Positions 29,997-39,432 of a DNA stretch of 64,000 nt are shown here, in pieces. Numbering within the stretch: the stretch's first letter is position 1; each line of letters opens with the position of its first letter. The DNA is from Dysgonomonas hofstadii. Lineage in GTDB: Bacteria; Bacteroidota; Bacteroidia; Bacteroidales; Dysgonomonadaceae. The DNA is taken from NCBI RefSeq assembly GCF_014196915.1, contig NZ_JACIEP010000001.1:124001-188000 (forward strand). Reading direction: 5' to 3'. The notes beneath the pieces are model-generated. The model had not been told where the DNA came from. It ran no database searches and was given only the letters and a program-made list of their open reading frames with translations. The position numbers and the translations under genes were made by a program.

Positions 29997-32975
29997 ATGA
30001 GAAAGAGTATTTTTGCAAAGTTGTCGATGGCATTTGCCCTCGCTCTTCTTATTGGCTTTGTAGGCTGTAATCGTGAAGATATAGACTATGAACAGCCTGT
30101 ACTTGAAATAAATAAAACTCAGTTAGAATTTGATGAATTGGGAGTTGCAGTAGACAATAACGATTCTTTTACAATTCAAACAAATCGGGAGTGGTCTATC
30201 AGTGTTCCTGATGCAGCAAGCGAATGGGTCCGGATTTCCAAGTCGGAAGGAGAAGGTTCACAAACAATTAGTGTTACAGTACTATCAAATGCAGGAGAAC
30301 CTCGTTCGGCAAAATTAAAGGTTTCTTCAAGTATCAACTATGAATATATAGACATTATACAGAGTGGAGCTTTAGCTGCTACACCTATATATAATGAAAA
30401 AGTAGGAGATAGTGTCGAAAAGACTAATGATTCGTGGCCGTACGCAGATCAGTTTACAGGTTGGTCGCGTGGAGGATCACTCGATCAAAGTGCTGTAACC
30501 TATGGCGGTTCTGGTGCCAATGTGAGTAACAGTGGCGCAGCATTCCAGCCAGCCGATGGGTCAGCTATTACAGGAGCTCCGTATGTAGGACTTAATTATA
30601 GCGGAGGCAATCAAAGAACATTTACTATAAGCAAAATAAATGTATCAGAATCATCTAATCTAAGATTGAAGTTTGCTTCTCTTTTCCAGAGTGATTATTC
30701 CGGAGGTGCTCAGTTTGGAGAGATAAATGATCAATCATTCCAGGTTAGTGGAAGTCTTGATGGTAGCGCATGGACAGAATTAACTTATAGTGTGAGCAAA
30801 GATCCGGCAGGTGGTAGCTGGTATATACTAACATCTGAATTTAAAGTACCGGAAGGTGCAACAGAATTATATTTGAAGTTTGATGCAACACCTCAGAGTA
30901 ATCAGGGATATCGTATCGATGATATTAAACTAACAAGAGAGGGAACCGGTCAGACTGAAATAGGAGGAGGTGTAATACCTCCAACAGGAGCCATCCTTTC
31001 GGAAAATGTAGGAGATACCGAAGTCGCTGCAAACACACAGGTAGATGCTTTTACCGGATGGTTGAAGAGTGGTAGTGGAGCTTCGGGTGTAACATATGCC
31101 GGCTCAGCGAAAACTGATGTTCGTAAATCTGTCGTATCTTCAGGATATACAGGTGCTACAGGTGGTAACAATATATTCTTTGGTAGTGAAGATAATGGTA
31201 CATTCGAGATCAAGGATATAGATGTTACAGGAAAGACGCAGTTAACATTCAGCTTTGGAATCAGTTGGCAAGCAAACTATCCTGATTTTTCAGCGGTAGA
31301 CAATAATACGATCAAACTATCGGCTAGTATCGATGGTACTAATTATACGACGCTGACTTTCAGTAATGCTGCCACAGCAGGATGGGTATTAGCTACATCA
31401 GAATTTAAAGTTCCAAGCGGAACAACAAAACTTTATATCAAATTTGCCGATCCTGCAGCTAAGAGTCAGATACGTTTAGATGACTTTACTCTTGAAGAAG
31501 GAGGCTCTGGTACAACAGTAATTGGAGGAGGAACTACTCCGGCAGGAGCCATCCTTTCCGATAATATGGGAGATACCGAAGTTGCTGCAAACACACAGGT
31601 AGATGCTTTTACCGGATGGTTGAAGAGCGGTAGTGGCGCTTCAGGAGTAACATATACAGGTTCTGCCAAAACCGACGTTCGTAAATCTGTCGCATCTTCA
31701 GGATATACAGGCGCTTCAGGAGGTAACAATATATTCTTTGGTAGTGAAGACAATGGTACATTCGAGATAAAAAATATAGATGTCACAGGAAAGACACAGT
31801 TGTCATTCAGTTTTGGAATCAGCTGGCAGTCAGCCTATCCGGATTTTTCGTCAATAGATAATAATACAATCAAACTATCGGCCAGTATAGACGGAACTAG
31901 TTATACAGATCTTACATTCAGCAATGCTGCCACTGCAGGATGGGTATTAGCTACATCAGAATTTAAGATACCAAGCGGAACAACAAAACTTTATATCAAA
32001 TTTGCCGATCCGGCTGCCAAGAGCCAGGTGCGTCTGGATGACTTCACTCTTGCAGAAGGAGGAAGCGGCCAGACTGAAATCGGTAGTGGCGGATCAACAC
32101 CACAGCTTACATTCGGTAATCCGGCTTTTTCAGGTACAATGACCGCCGGAACAGCTCTGTCCGGAGCTAAAATAACAATACCTTATAGTAATGCCAAAGC
32201 GGAGTCGTTTACCGTAAACGTTGCTATTTCCGGTACAGGTGCAGCTGGTATAGATGCGGTGACTGCTAAGAATGTCGTATTAGGAACCGGTTCAGGGAAT
32301 GTAGAGCTTGATATAGCAGGAACTCCTACTACCGCTGGAGATGTAGTCTTTACTATTACAGGCCTAACGGGATTAGCTACCACAACTGTTAATGCAACAG
32401 TTCAGTCGGGAGGATCATCAGGAGGAGATTTCTCCGCTTTATGGGATATGACGGGTATTCCGGCATGGGGAGACTCTCCGATGAATGCTACAGATGTAAC
32501 AGGTAGTGGAGTCACAGTAGGAGGATTGACTAAAGAAGGCTTTACGATATCCGGGACTCCAGGCAATAATAACTGGGGTGGAGTAGACTTTAGTGCAAAT
32601 GCAGAAGGTATTTCACTATCGGCACCTGAAAAGTATGCATATTTCACAGTTACTTCAACCTCATCGTTCTCTATCAGTTCGCTGGAGGCAACAATCAGAC
32701 TAACAAAGACAGGCCCTACTAAAACATCTGTTCAATATAGTATCGATGGTGGTGCTTATGCACAAGCCGGTGCGATAGAGCTTGAAAGACCCACTGCGAC
32801 AAAGACGTTCCCTAAGGAAACTGTTGATTTGAGCGGAGTTTCAGCTTTACAGAATATCTCATCCGGAAAAACTGTGACTATACGTTTGGTACCGGTTGCA
32901 ACAGAAGGTACAACAACGGGTAACTGGTATTTGACTGGTGCGGAAGCATTATCAATAAATGGAAGTACCAATTAA
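29997..32975 (+). CDS. Large surface lipoprotein with BACON-like domain and ~186-aa tandem repeats
   Basis: 992 aa from ATG 29997, chosen because it gives a proper lipoprotein signal (Cys24, GFVGC); an open frame 49 codons further upstream lacks such a signal. After a BACON-like domain (~30-125) come three beta-rich modules: a diverged one (~132-329) and two almost identical ones (~330-516 and ~517-698), each with D.FTGW, GASGVTY, SF.ISWQ and KLYIKFADPA..SQ.RLDDFTL. Then a ~105-residue Ig-like domain and a C-terminal ~185-residue beta domain. No catalytic motif seen. It is the first gene of an operon with two nucleases and a TonB receptor, so a surface binding or scaffold role is likely; ligand unknown. 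Confidence 0.85.
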   Translation: MRKSIFAKLSMAFALALLIGFVGCNREDIDYEQPVLEINKTQLEFDELGVAVDNNDSFTIQTNREWSISVPDAASEWVRISKSEGEGSQTISVTVLSNAGEPRSAKLKVSSSINYEYIDIIQSGALAATPIYNEKVGDSVEKTNDSWPYADQFTGWSRGGSLDQSAVTYGGSGANVSNSGAAFQPADGSAITGAPYVGLNYSGGNQRTFTISKINVSESSNLRLKFASLFQSDYSGGAQFGEINDQSFQVSGSLDGSAWTELTYSVSKDPAGGSWYILTSEFKVPEGATELYLKFDATPQSNQGYRIDDIKLTREGTGQTEIGGGVIPPTGAILSENVGDTEVAANTQVDAFTGWLKSGSGASGVTYAGSAKTDVRKSVVSSGYTGATGGNNIFFGSEDNGTFEIKDIDVTGKTQLTFSFGISWQANYPDFSAVDNNTIKLSASIDGTNYTTLTFSNAATAGWVLATSEFKVPSGTTKLYIKFADPAAKSQIRLDDFTLEEGGSGTTVIGGGTTPAGAILSDNMGDTEVAANTQVDAFTGWLKSGSGASGVTYTGSAKTDVRKSVASSGYTGASGGNNIFFGSEDNGTFEIKNIDVTGKTQLSFSFGISWQSAYPDFSSIDNNTIKLSASIDGTSYTDLTFSNAATAGWVLATSEFKIPSGTTKLYIKFADPAAKSQVRLDDFTLAEGGSGQTEIGSGGSTPQLTFGNPAFSGTMTAGTALSGAKITIPYSNAKAESFTVNVAISGTGAAGIDAVTAKNVVLGTGSGNVELDIAGTPTTAGDVVFTITGLTGLATTTVNATVQSGGSSGGDFSALWDMTGIPAWGDSPMNATDVTGSGVTVGGLTKEGFTISGTPGNNNWGGVDFSANAEGISLSAPEKYAYFTVTSTSSFSISSLEATIRLTKTGPTKTSVQYSIDGGAYAQAGAIELERPTATKTFPKETVDLSGVSALQNISSGKTVTIRLVPVATEGTTTGNWYLTGAEALSINGSTN
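30986..31543 (+). repeat. Tandem repeat unit 1 (558 bp) inside the 29997 lipoprotein gene
   Basis: It starts at AGGAGCCATCCTTTC and runs to the next copy of the same string at 31544. The period of 558 bp is a whole number of codons (186), so frame is kept. The unit encodes one beta-rich module. Confidence 0.9.
31544..32088 (+). repeat. Tandem repeat unit 2 inside the 29997 lipoprotein gene
   Basis: Second copy of the 558-bp unit, slightly shorter at its end where the linker changes. Differences from unit 1 are mostly scattered silent or conservative changes, showing a recent but not brand-new duplication with maintained protein sequence. The right edge is approximate. Confidence 0.85.
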
Positions 32976-33001
32976 TTAAGATCACGTTAATAGTTTAATT
33001 A

Positions 33002-33029
33002 TCTCCATCATCAGTTTTGGTGATGGAGA
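33002..33029 (+). terminator. Hairpin between repeat lipoprotein and nuclease genes
   Basis: TCTCCATCA (33002-33010) pairs with TGATGGAGA (33021-33029) around a 10-nt loop. No T tract follows. It overlaps the alternative starts of the next gene at 33017-33023, which supports the downstream ATG at 33044. It may act as an attenuator or processing site. Confidence 0.55.
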
Positions 33030-33043
33030 ATAATCTACAAAAT

Positions 33044-34228
33044 ATGTTAGATATAAGAAAAAACTTTAAATATATAGTATACCTGATCTGTTTTGGTATA
33101 TTCACTTTTACGAGTTGTTCTGATGACGATTCTGATACATCCTCTATAGGTATTGTATTAGATAAAACAATCGTTGATGCATCGGCCGGAGAACAGTTTA
33201 TAGAAATAAAGGCTTCCGCGGACTGGACTTTATCTATCGATTTCCCTCCGGGAACAGGACAATGGTGTATGATAAACAATTCTAAGACACAAGGTACAGG
33301 TAATACATTTGTTGTTCTTAAAACTTATGCGAACCTCGATCCTGAAGAACGTACAGCAACGATTATACTCGAATCCGGTTCTGAAAGGATATATCAGGAT
33401 ATAACGCAAAAAGGAAAAAGTTCGACCGATCCTGATCCCGATCCGGAACCTACACCGCAAGGTAACTGGCTCGAGTTGCCGGAGATAATATCTCAGGATG
33501 GGCAAAAAGCCATTACACACTATACAAGTATGACAGAAGGTAGTGTAAATAAGACTGTACGCAACTATAGTATGCTCTTCGATACAAAAGAAAAAATAGC
33601 ATACTGGGTAGCTTATCCATTACATAGTTCTTACATAGGATCTGCTGATCGTACTGACGACTGGGCTTTTGACCCGGTATTGGCTCAGGCAGAGCAAGGT
33701 AATTTCATCAAGGGTTTTGTAAGTCTGGGGTACAGTGATTTTGACAGAGGCCATCAAATACCATCGGCAGATAGAACTCATACAAGGGCTGCTAATCAGC
33801 AAACTTTCTATTACACCAATATAACGCCTCAAAACTCAACCTTAAATCAAGGTGTTTGGGCTAATTTGGAAACTCAATGCCGTAGTTGGATGTCTAAGTA
33901 TGATACATTGTATGTTGTAACGGGTGCATTGCTGAAAACCGTAGGCAATAATGAAACAGTAACCTATTTGAAAGACCATAGTAATAATCAGATTGCAAAA
34001 CCAAACTACTATTACAAAGTATTACTGGGGAAAAAAGGCAGTACATACAAATCGGTCGGTTTCTGGTTCGAAAATAAATCTTACGTGAGCAATAAAGATT
34101 TTATAAATTATGCCAAGAATGTGCGCGAGATAGAGACTCTTTCTGGATTCAACTTCTTCTCTAATTTACCACAAAGTACACAGGATGAGGTTGAGACTGC
34201 ATACAAAGCTCAGGATTGGGGATTATAA
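33044..34228 (+). CDS. DNA/RNA non-specific endonuclease (DRGH/NUC1 type), lipoprotein
   Basis: 394 aa from ATG 33044, which gives a lipoprotein signal with Cys25 (TFTSC); TTG 33017, GTG 33020 and ATG 33023 are in frame but lie in a hairpin. An N-terminal BACON-like domain (~35-130) and a proline/aspartate-rich linker (DPDPDPEPTP) precede a beta-beta-alpha metal nuclease domain with FDRGHQIPSADRT (His237 general base) and the metal-binding Asn in TNITPQNSTLNQGVWANLE. It would cut DNA and RNA outside the cell or on its surface. It lies 15 bp upstream of a second nuclease-type gene and in the same operon as a TonB receptor, which suggests nucleic-acid scavenging rather than defence. Confidence 0.93.
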   Translation: MLDIRKNFKYIVYLICFGIFTFTSCSDDDSDTSSIGIVLDKTIVDASAGEQFIEIKASADWTLSIDFPPGTGQWCMINNSKTQGTGNTFVVLKTYANLDPEERTATIILESGSERIYQDITQKGKSSTDPDPDPEPTPQGNWLELPEIISQDGQKAITHYTSMTEGSVNKTVRNYSMLFDTKEKIAYWVAYPLHSSYIGSADRTDDWAFDPVLAQAEQGNFIKGFVSLGYSDFDRGHQIPSADRTHTRAANQQTFYYTNITPQNSTLNQGVWANLETQCRSWMSKYDTLYVVTGALLKTVGNNETVTYLKDHSNNQIAKPNYYYKVLLGKKGSTYKSVGFWFENKSYVSNKDFINYAKNVREIETLSGFNFFSNLPQSTQDEVETAYKAQDWGL

Positions 34229-34243
34229 CCAAATATAAAGATT

Positions 34244-35275
34244 ATGAAGAAGAATTTTATAATATTTGTTTTTGCGCTGATCCTTACATGGGGTAATTCT
34301 CAAGCTCAGGATAAACATCTGGTCATGTTCTATAATGTCGAAAATTTATTTGACACCATACCATCGCCAGGTGTATCTGATAGAGAATTTACTCCCGGAG
34401 GCACCAAAAACTGGAATAGCTTCAAGTACTGGAAGAAGATAGCCAATATAGAAGATGTATTGTACAAAATAGCTTATCAGGAGCGTACATTTCCGGCTAT
34501 TATAGGTCTGTCCGAAATAGAAAACAGGAATGTACTGGAAGATATCGTATCTGCGTCTAAACTGGCGAAGGTTAATTACCAGATTGCTCATTACGATTCA
34601 CCTGATGACCGTGGAGTTGATGTCGCTTTATTGTACAGACCTGATGTTTTCAAATATGAAGGAAGTTATCCTATAAAGACAGTAGTTCCGGGATTACCTG
34701 ATTTTAGAACCCGCGATATCCTGTCTGTATGGGGCACTATCGAAAATGAACCATTTTGCTTCTTCGTATGCCATCTACCATCCCGGTTAGGAGGGCAAGC
34801 CGCATCCGAATTTAAGCGCATTGCAGGGGCTCAGATTATAAAAAATGCAGTTGATTCTATTCGTCTCGAAAGGCCTGATACCCGGTTTGTTATCATGGGA
34901 GATATGAATGATGAACCTACAGACAAAAGCCTTAGTCAGGCTTTGGGTGCAAAGGGTGATCCTTCAAAATTAAACTCAGGAGATTTGTTTAATCCGTTTG
35001 TAGCTATGTTCAAAGATGGTTTAGGCACATTAGCTTATCAGGATGCATGGAGTTTATTCGATAATATGATTGTAAGCGAAAATCTTATAAATGCACCACA
35101 AGATGGTCTCTCTCTGTTGAAAAAGAAGAAATATTACGGATATATCTTCAATAAGTCTTTCCTGACAGAACAACGGGGGCAATACAAAGGATATCCGTTC
35201 AGGACATTCAACGGAGATAATTTTGTGAATGGCTATAGCGATCACTTTCCGGTTTATATTCTACTCTCAAAATAA
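34244..35275 (+). CDS. Secreted endonuclease/exonuclease/phosphatase family protein
   Basis: 343 aa, signal peptide ending near NSQA/QD (~22), so periplasmic or secreted. Motifs of the EEP (DNase I/AP endonuclease-like) fold: FYNVENLFDT with the first Asn, LSEIENRNVLED with the metal-binding Glu, DDRGVDVALLYR, MGDMNDEPTDKSL with the Asp-x-Asn pair, and C-terminal GYSDHFPVYI with the catalytic Asp-His. The fold covers DNases, phosphodiesterases and phosphatases; beside a DRGH endonuclease, degradation of nucleic acid fragments is the simplest reading. Gap to the upstream gene is 15 bp, to the TonB receptor 50 bp. Confidence 0.9.
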   Translation: MKKNFIIFVFALILTWGNSQAQDKHLVMFYNVENLFDTIPSPGVSDREFTPGGTKNWNSFKYWKKIANIEDVLYKIAYQERTFPAIIGLSEIENRNVLEDIVSASKLAKVNYQIAHYDSPDDRGVDVALLYRPDVFKYEGSYPIKTVVPGLPDFRTRDILSVWGTIENEPFCFFVCHLPSRLGGQAASEFKRIAGAQIIKNAVDSIRLERPDTRFVIMGDMNDEPTDKSLSQALGAKGDPSKLNSGDLFNPFVAMFKDGLGTLAYQDAWSLFDNMIVSENLINAPQDGLSLLKKKKYYGYIFNKSFLTEQRGQYKGYPFRTFNGDNFVNGYSDHFPVYILLSK

Positions 35276-35325
35276 GCAGATGAAGGTAGGATATCTTTTA
35301 AATTAGAATAAAAAAGTATATAAAT

Positions 35326-38136
35326 ATGAAAAAGCAATTCTTACTGTTATTTGTATTGATACTGTTGCCGGTCGTTGCTTTTTCCCAGAATGGAAGCATT
35401 ACGGGGAAAGTGATAGATCGCTTAAGCAGGCAACCGATTCAGGGTGCGCAGATAACACTGCAAACAACAAATCCGCAGACGGTGAAAACCGATGCTCAGG
35501 GAGTCTTTAATTTTTATTCAGTTGAGTATGGCCATTATAATGTAGATATATCTATGTTGGACTATCTGCCGATACAACTGATGATAGATGTGAGAAAAGT
35601 TGAACAAGATATGGGAACGATCTCACTTTCTACAATGTTTGTTGAGAACAGAAATATAGACGACTTCACCATTGATGAATTAGATACGGAGTTCGAGGAT
35701 GAGCAGTCTATGCCTAGTATATTGTCAGCCTCAAAAGATGTATTTGACAATGTAGCCGGATTTAAATTCAGTTCTATGCGATTCCGCACACGTGGTTATG
35801 ATTCGGAAACAGCTGGAGTTTACCTTAATGGTATTTATTTCAATGATGCATTGACAGGATACAATCCATGGTCATTGTGGTCGGGCCTGAATGATGCTAC
35901 CCGTACACAGGAAGTTACCTCCGGATCAAAAATTGCAGACTATGGTGTTGGTGGGATAAATGGTTCGACGAATATTTATGCTACTGCATCTAAGATACGT
36001 AAAGGTGGCCGGGTAAGCTTTGTAAATTCAAGTGGACAATATCGTTACCGTGTGATGGCTACTTATGGATCGGGCTTGCTGGACAATGGGTGGGCATATG
36101 CAGTTTCGGTATCTACCAGACAAGGAGGTAATAGTTGGACAAAAGGCACATATTACGATAACTGGGGATACTTTGTTTCGTTAGAAAAGTATTTTGCCAA
36201 TCACCATAATTTAGCGTTAACGGTTCTGGGAACACCAGGCGAAAGAGCTATTCAGGGTGCTTCCACTCAGGAAGTGTATGATTTGGTAGGCAGCAACACA
36301 TATAATCCAAACTGGGGATATCAGGATGGAAAGAAACGTAATGCACGGGTCAGAGACAATCATGAGCCTATTATTACGCTTAACTACAATTATGAACCGA
36401 ATGCCAAATTTAATTTGGCTTCAGCCTTTTCTTTCCGTTTTGGAAAGAATGGATATTCTGCTTTAGACTGGCATGGAGGACAAGATCCTCGTCCGGATTA
36501 TTATCGTAACCTGCCAAGCTACTTCTTACGTCCGGGAAGCTATTATGATCCGTATAAAGCAGCACTTGCCGCCGAAGGCTGGAAATCAGACTGGAATATT
36601 CGTCAGATAAATTGGGATAAAATGTATCATTCCAATAGAAACAGCTACTTCGGGAATGATGGAACGCAATATTATAATGGAGTAGATCCTAACGGGAAAC
36701 GCCGTTCGGAGATAGTATTACAGGACCGCCGCACCGATCAGCGTGATTTCAGAGCAACAATAAGCTTCAAACAGGCTCTGACAAACAATAGTACGCTGAG
36801 AGGAGGGCTTAATCTGAACATAAATCGTACAGAGTATTTTACTACAATAAAGGATTTATTAGGCGGGGACTATTATCTGGACATAGATAAATATGTAGAA
36901 CGTGATCAGGGTGATGTGGCTGCAATCCACAGCAATATGAATACACCTTACCGTCTGGTGGAAAAAGGTGATAAATATGGTTATGACTATTACGGACATG
37001 TACAAAGTCAAAATACATGGTTAACGTATAAATTAGCGGTTGCTGGTTTTGAAATAGATCTGGGAGGCGAAACAGGATTTACCCGTATGTGGAGGGAAGG
37101 TCTTTACAAAAAAGGACTATTCCCTGATAACTCGGAAGGAAATTCTGAGAAAAAAGGATTCTGGACTTATACTGCTAAAGCCGGGCTCAATTACAGGATA
37201 TCAGGCTCACAAATGGTATATGCTAATTTTGTCAGGAAGCAGGATGCACCTCAATTCAAGAATGCTTTTGTATCGCCACGTACAAGGAATGAGTATGTTT
37301 CAAATCTTAGTACAGAGAAGACAACAAGCGTTGACTTGAATTATGAATTGCGTTTGCCTTCTGTAAAAATGCGTTTGAGTGGTTTTTATACCGATATCAG
37401 GGATAAAATGAATGTCATTAATTTTTACGATGATTTGAGCGGTAGTTTCACAAACTTCTCGATGAGCGGGATAGATGAATTATATACAGGTATGGAGTTC
37501 GGTATATCGGTGCCAATTACTCAAAGTCTTACAGCAACAGGAGTGTTCAGCTATGGATATTATAAATATAATTCTAACCCATATGTTACTCAGACACGCG
37601 ATAATAGTGCAGAGGTCATATTGAAAGACGAACGCGTTCGTTGGAAAGATATGAAAATAGCCGGTACACCGCAAACTGCGGCAAGTATTGGCCTGAACTA
37701 CCGTGGGCCGAACAATATATATGCCAGTATAGACGGAAACTTTTTTGATGCCATGTATTTGAGCATGAATCCAATGTATCGTACAGATAAAGCGATGCAA
37801 GGTCTTGAAGATGATCCCGAAGGTACTTTAAACTGGATGTCTAAAGAAGACAAAATACAGGAAATGGCTCATCAGGAAAGATTTGGCCGGGCTTTTGTAT
37901 TCAATGCCAGCGTAGGTAAATCATGGAGACTTCCTCATGGTTTATTCTTGGGAGCTAATCTCGATGTTCGTAATATTTTCAACCGGAAATCGATTAAAAC
38001 CGGAGGTTATGAACAAATGCGATTCAGTAAGATGAGTGATAACGGGGAGTATAATACACATTATAGCCGTTTCGATTCGAAATACTATTATATGTATGGT
38101 ACCACCTATTACCTGAATGTTTATTTACGTTTCTAA
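35326..38136 (+). CDS. TonB-dependent outer-membrane receptor (no SusD partner)
   Basis: 936 aa. Signal peptide (to ~21, AFS/QN), carboxypeptidase-regulatory-like domain (~24-105), plug beginning near 125 with FKFSSMRFRTRGYDSE, and a beta-barrel ending ...YYLNVYLRF with a terminal Phe. It lacks the VVVVGYG linker of SusC proteins and has no SusD gene next to it, so it is a different TonB receptor class. Flanked by the nuclease pair and a DUF5689-type lipoprotein; it would import the products of extracellular nucleic acid cleavage (oligonucleotides, nucleosides or phosphate). The imported compound is inference from context. Confidence 0.93.
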   Translation: MKKQFLLLFVLILLPVVAFSQNGSITGKVIDRLSRQPIQGAQITLQTTNPQTVKTDAQGVFNFYSVEYGHYNVDISMLDYLPIQLMIDVRKVEQDMGTISLSTMFVENRNIDDFTIDELDTEFEDEQSMPSILSASKDVFDNVAGFKFSSMRFRTRGYDSETAGVYLNGIYFNDALTGYNPWSLWSGLNDATRTQEVTSGSKIADYGVGGINGSTNIYATASKIRKGGRVSFVNSSGQYRYRVMATYGSGLLDNGWAYAVSVSTRQGGNSWTKGTYYDNWGYFVSLEKYFANHHNLALTVLGTPGERAIQGASTQEVYDLVGSNTYNPNWGYQDGKKRNARVRDNHEPIITLNYNYEPNAKFNLASAFSFRFGKNGYSALDWHGGQDPRPDYYRNLPSYFLRPGSYYDPYKAALAAEGWKSDWNIRQINWDKMYHSNRNSYFGNDGTQYYNGVDPNGKRRSEIVLQDRRTDQRDFRATISFKQALTNNSTLRGGLNLNINRTEYFTTIKDLLGGDYYLDIDKYVERDQGDVAAIHSNMNTPYRLVEKGDKYGYDYYGHVQSQNTWLTYKLAVAGFEIDLGGETGFTRMWREGLYKKGLFPDNSEGNSEKKGFWTYTAKAGLNYRISGSQMVYANFVRKQDAPQFKNAFVSPRTRNEYVSNLSTEKTTSVDLNYELRLPSVKMRLSGFYTDIRDKMNVINFYDDLSGSFTNFSMSGIDELYTGMEFGISVPITQSLTATGVFSYGYYKYNSNPYVTQTRDNSAEVILKDERVRWKDMKIAGTPQTAASIGLNYRGPNNIYASIDGNFFDAMYLSMNPMYRTDKAMQGLEDDPEGTLNWMSKEDKIQEMAHQERFGRAFVFNASVGKSWRLPHGLFLGANLDVRNIFNRKSIKTGGYEQMRFSKMSDNGEYNTHYSRFDSKYYYMYGTTYYLNVYLRF

Positions 38137-38158
38137 AATTAATAAAGATTGTAGAATT

Positions 38159-39265
38159 ATGAAAAGGATAATATATATATTAATCTTATCACTAATATCT
38201 GTCGCATTTATCAGTTGCCATGATTATGACGAACCGGGACCGGAAAAACTATATACCGACTCTGACTTTAGTGATTACAACATTATATCAATAAAAGAGC
38301 TGAAAAGCATGTATGCAGCTTCTCACGGTAACACAATAGGACAGGGCGTCGAACTGATGGACAAGAGCCTGATGATTAAAGGAAGAGTCACAAGCAGTGA
38401 TGAATCAGGTAATATATACCGTGTACTATATATACAGGACGAGACCGGAGGTATTGAAATAAAGATAGGAACCACTTCTAATTATACTGAATATCTTGTA
38501 GGCCAAACTATTTATGTGAGCTTGTATCGTTTAACTTTAGGGGACTATCGCTATAACCTGAGCATTGGAATTCCGGGAACTGCCGACAGCGATTATCCAA
38601 ATGGTTATCTGGATACCAAACTGGCCATCAACCAGCATATATTCAAAGGAGAGATACCTGAAGAACCGGTAAATCCCATTGTCGTTACTTCTCCAGACCA
38701 ATTAAACGATGATATGCTCGGTATGTTGGTTCGGTTCGAAGGTGTACAAAGCAAATGGGGAAGTGTTACAATTGTAGACGAAGGTTCAGGTAGTTCGTCT
38801 ACTGATAAGTATCCGTCTTTTCTGGAAAGTAAACAAGAATTAGGACAAGAAACAGTATATACTTCCTATGCCTTTGTAGACGTTATAGAAGAATGGAAGA
38901 AATATATTGGAGATATGGCTGTTTGGGAAGCTAATGGAAAGCCAGCGGGATCTCAACCACAAGAACCTGCTTCTCCGCGACCTGAGACATTGGAATACCC
39001 GACCTACGCATTCAAGAATTTTTCTGAAAATGTCAGTTATTATGGCTCTGCAATGTTCCAGTTTGGAGAATCGAGTACAAAAGCAACTCACAATCTGATT
39101 TTACGTTCCAGTGGTTATTCACATTTTGCACTTAAGCCGATTCCGGCAGATGGTAAAAAGGCTGACATAACAGCTATATATACAAAATACAGTTCAAGAA
39201 CTGGATCTTATATCAAATATCAGCTAGTAATCAATGATTTAAGCGATGTCGAAATAGCGAACTAA
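38159..39265 (+). CDS. DUF5689-type lipoprotein
   Basis: 368 aa from ATG 38159, preferred over the frame beginning at 38117 because it yields a lipoprotein signal with Cys20 (AFISC). Residues ~40-230 show the pattern I associate with DUF5689: SIKELKSMY..., LMIKGRVTSSDESGNIYRVLYIQDETGGIEIKIG..., VGQTIYVSL.L.LGDYR, an OB-like beta-barrel reminiscent of nucleic-acid-binding folds. The C-terminal part (~285-365) is another small beta domain. The start is 22 bp after the TonB receptor gene and the gene ends the operon before a strong terminator. A surface ligand-binding partner of the receptor is likely; DNA binding is untested. Confidence 0.82.
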   Translation: MKRIIYILILSLISVAFISCHDYDEPGPEKLYTDSDFSDYNIISIKELKSMYAASHGNTIGQGVELMDKSLMIKGRVTSSDESGNIYRVLYIQDETGGIEIKIGTTSNYTEYLVGQTIYVSLYRLTLGDYRYNLSIGIPGTADSDYPNGYLDTKLAINQHIFKGEIPEEPVNPIVVTSPDQLNDDMLGMLVRFEGVQSKWGSVTIVDEGSGSSSTDKYPSFLESKQELGQETVYTSYAFVDVIEEWKKYIGDMAVWEANGKPAGSQPQEPASPRPETLEYPTYAFKNFSENVSYYGSAMFQFGESSTKATHNLILRSSGYSHFALKPIPADGKKADITAIYTKYSSRTGSYIKYQLVINDLSDVEIAN

Positions 39266-39311
39266 GTTTAAACCAGAAAGAGAAGATATATTATAAGGCC
39301 TTATTGAAAAT

Positions 39312-39348
39312 AAAGCCGGACTTTTTAGGGGTCCGGCTTTGTTTTTTG
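39312..39348 (+). terminator. Rho-independent terminator of the nuclease/TonB operon
   Basis: AAAGCCGGAC (39312-39321) pairs perfectly with GTCCGGCTTT (39331-39340), 9-nt loop, followed by GTTTTTTG. A clear terminator for the plus-strand operon; the GH43 gene on the other strand ends at 39433. Confidence 0.92.
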
Positions 39349-39432
39349 AGACAGTGTCCGTAATTATGTCTCATATAAAGTATCATTCTCAGCATGCCCA
39401 TCCTATGACCTCGGACAATTCTTGTTGCTTTA

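Noticed and set aside
31466-31786. Minus-strand open frames inside the repeat lipoprotein gene that look alike (30950-31213 and 31466-31786)
   Set aside because: They are mirror frames of the tandem repeat, share its period, and have no start signals or domains.
38117-38158. N-terminal extension of the DUF5689-type protein overlapping the TonB receptor end
   Set aside because: ATG 38159 begins a standard lipoprotein signal; the extension would hide it.
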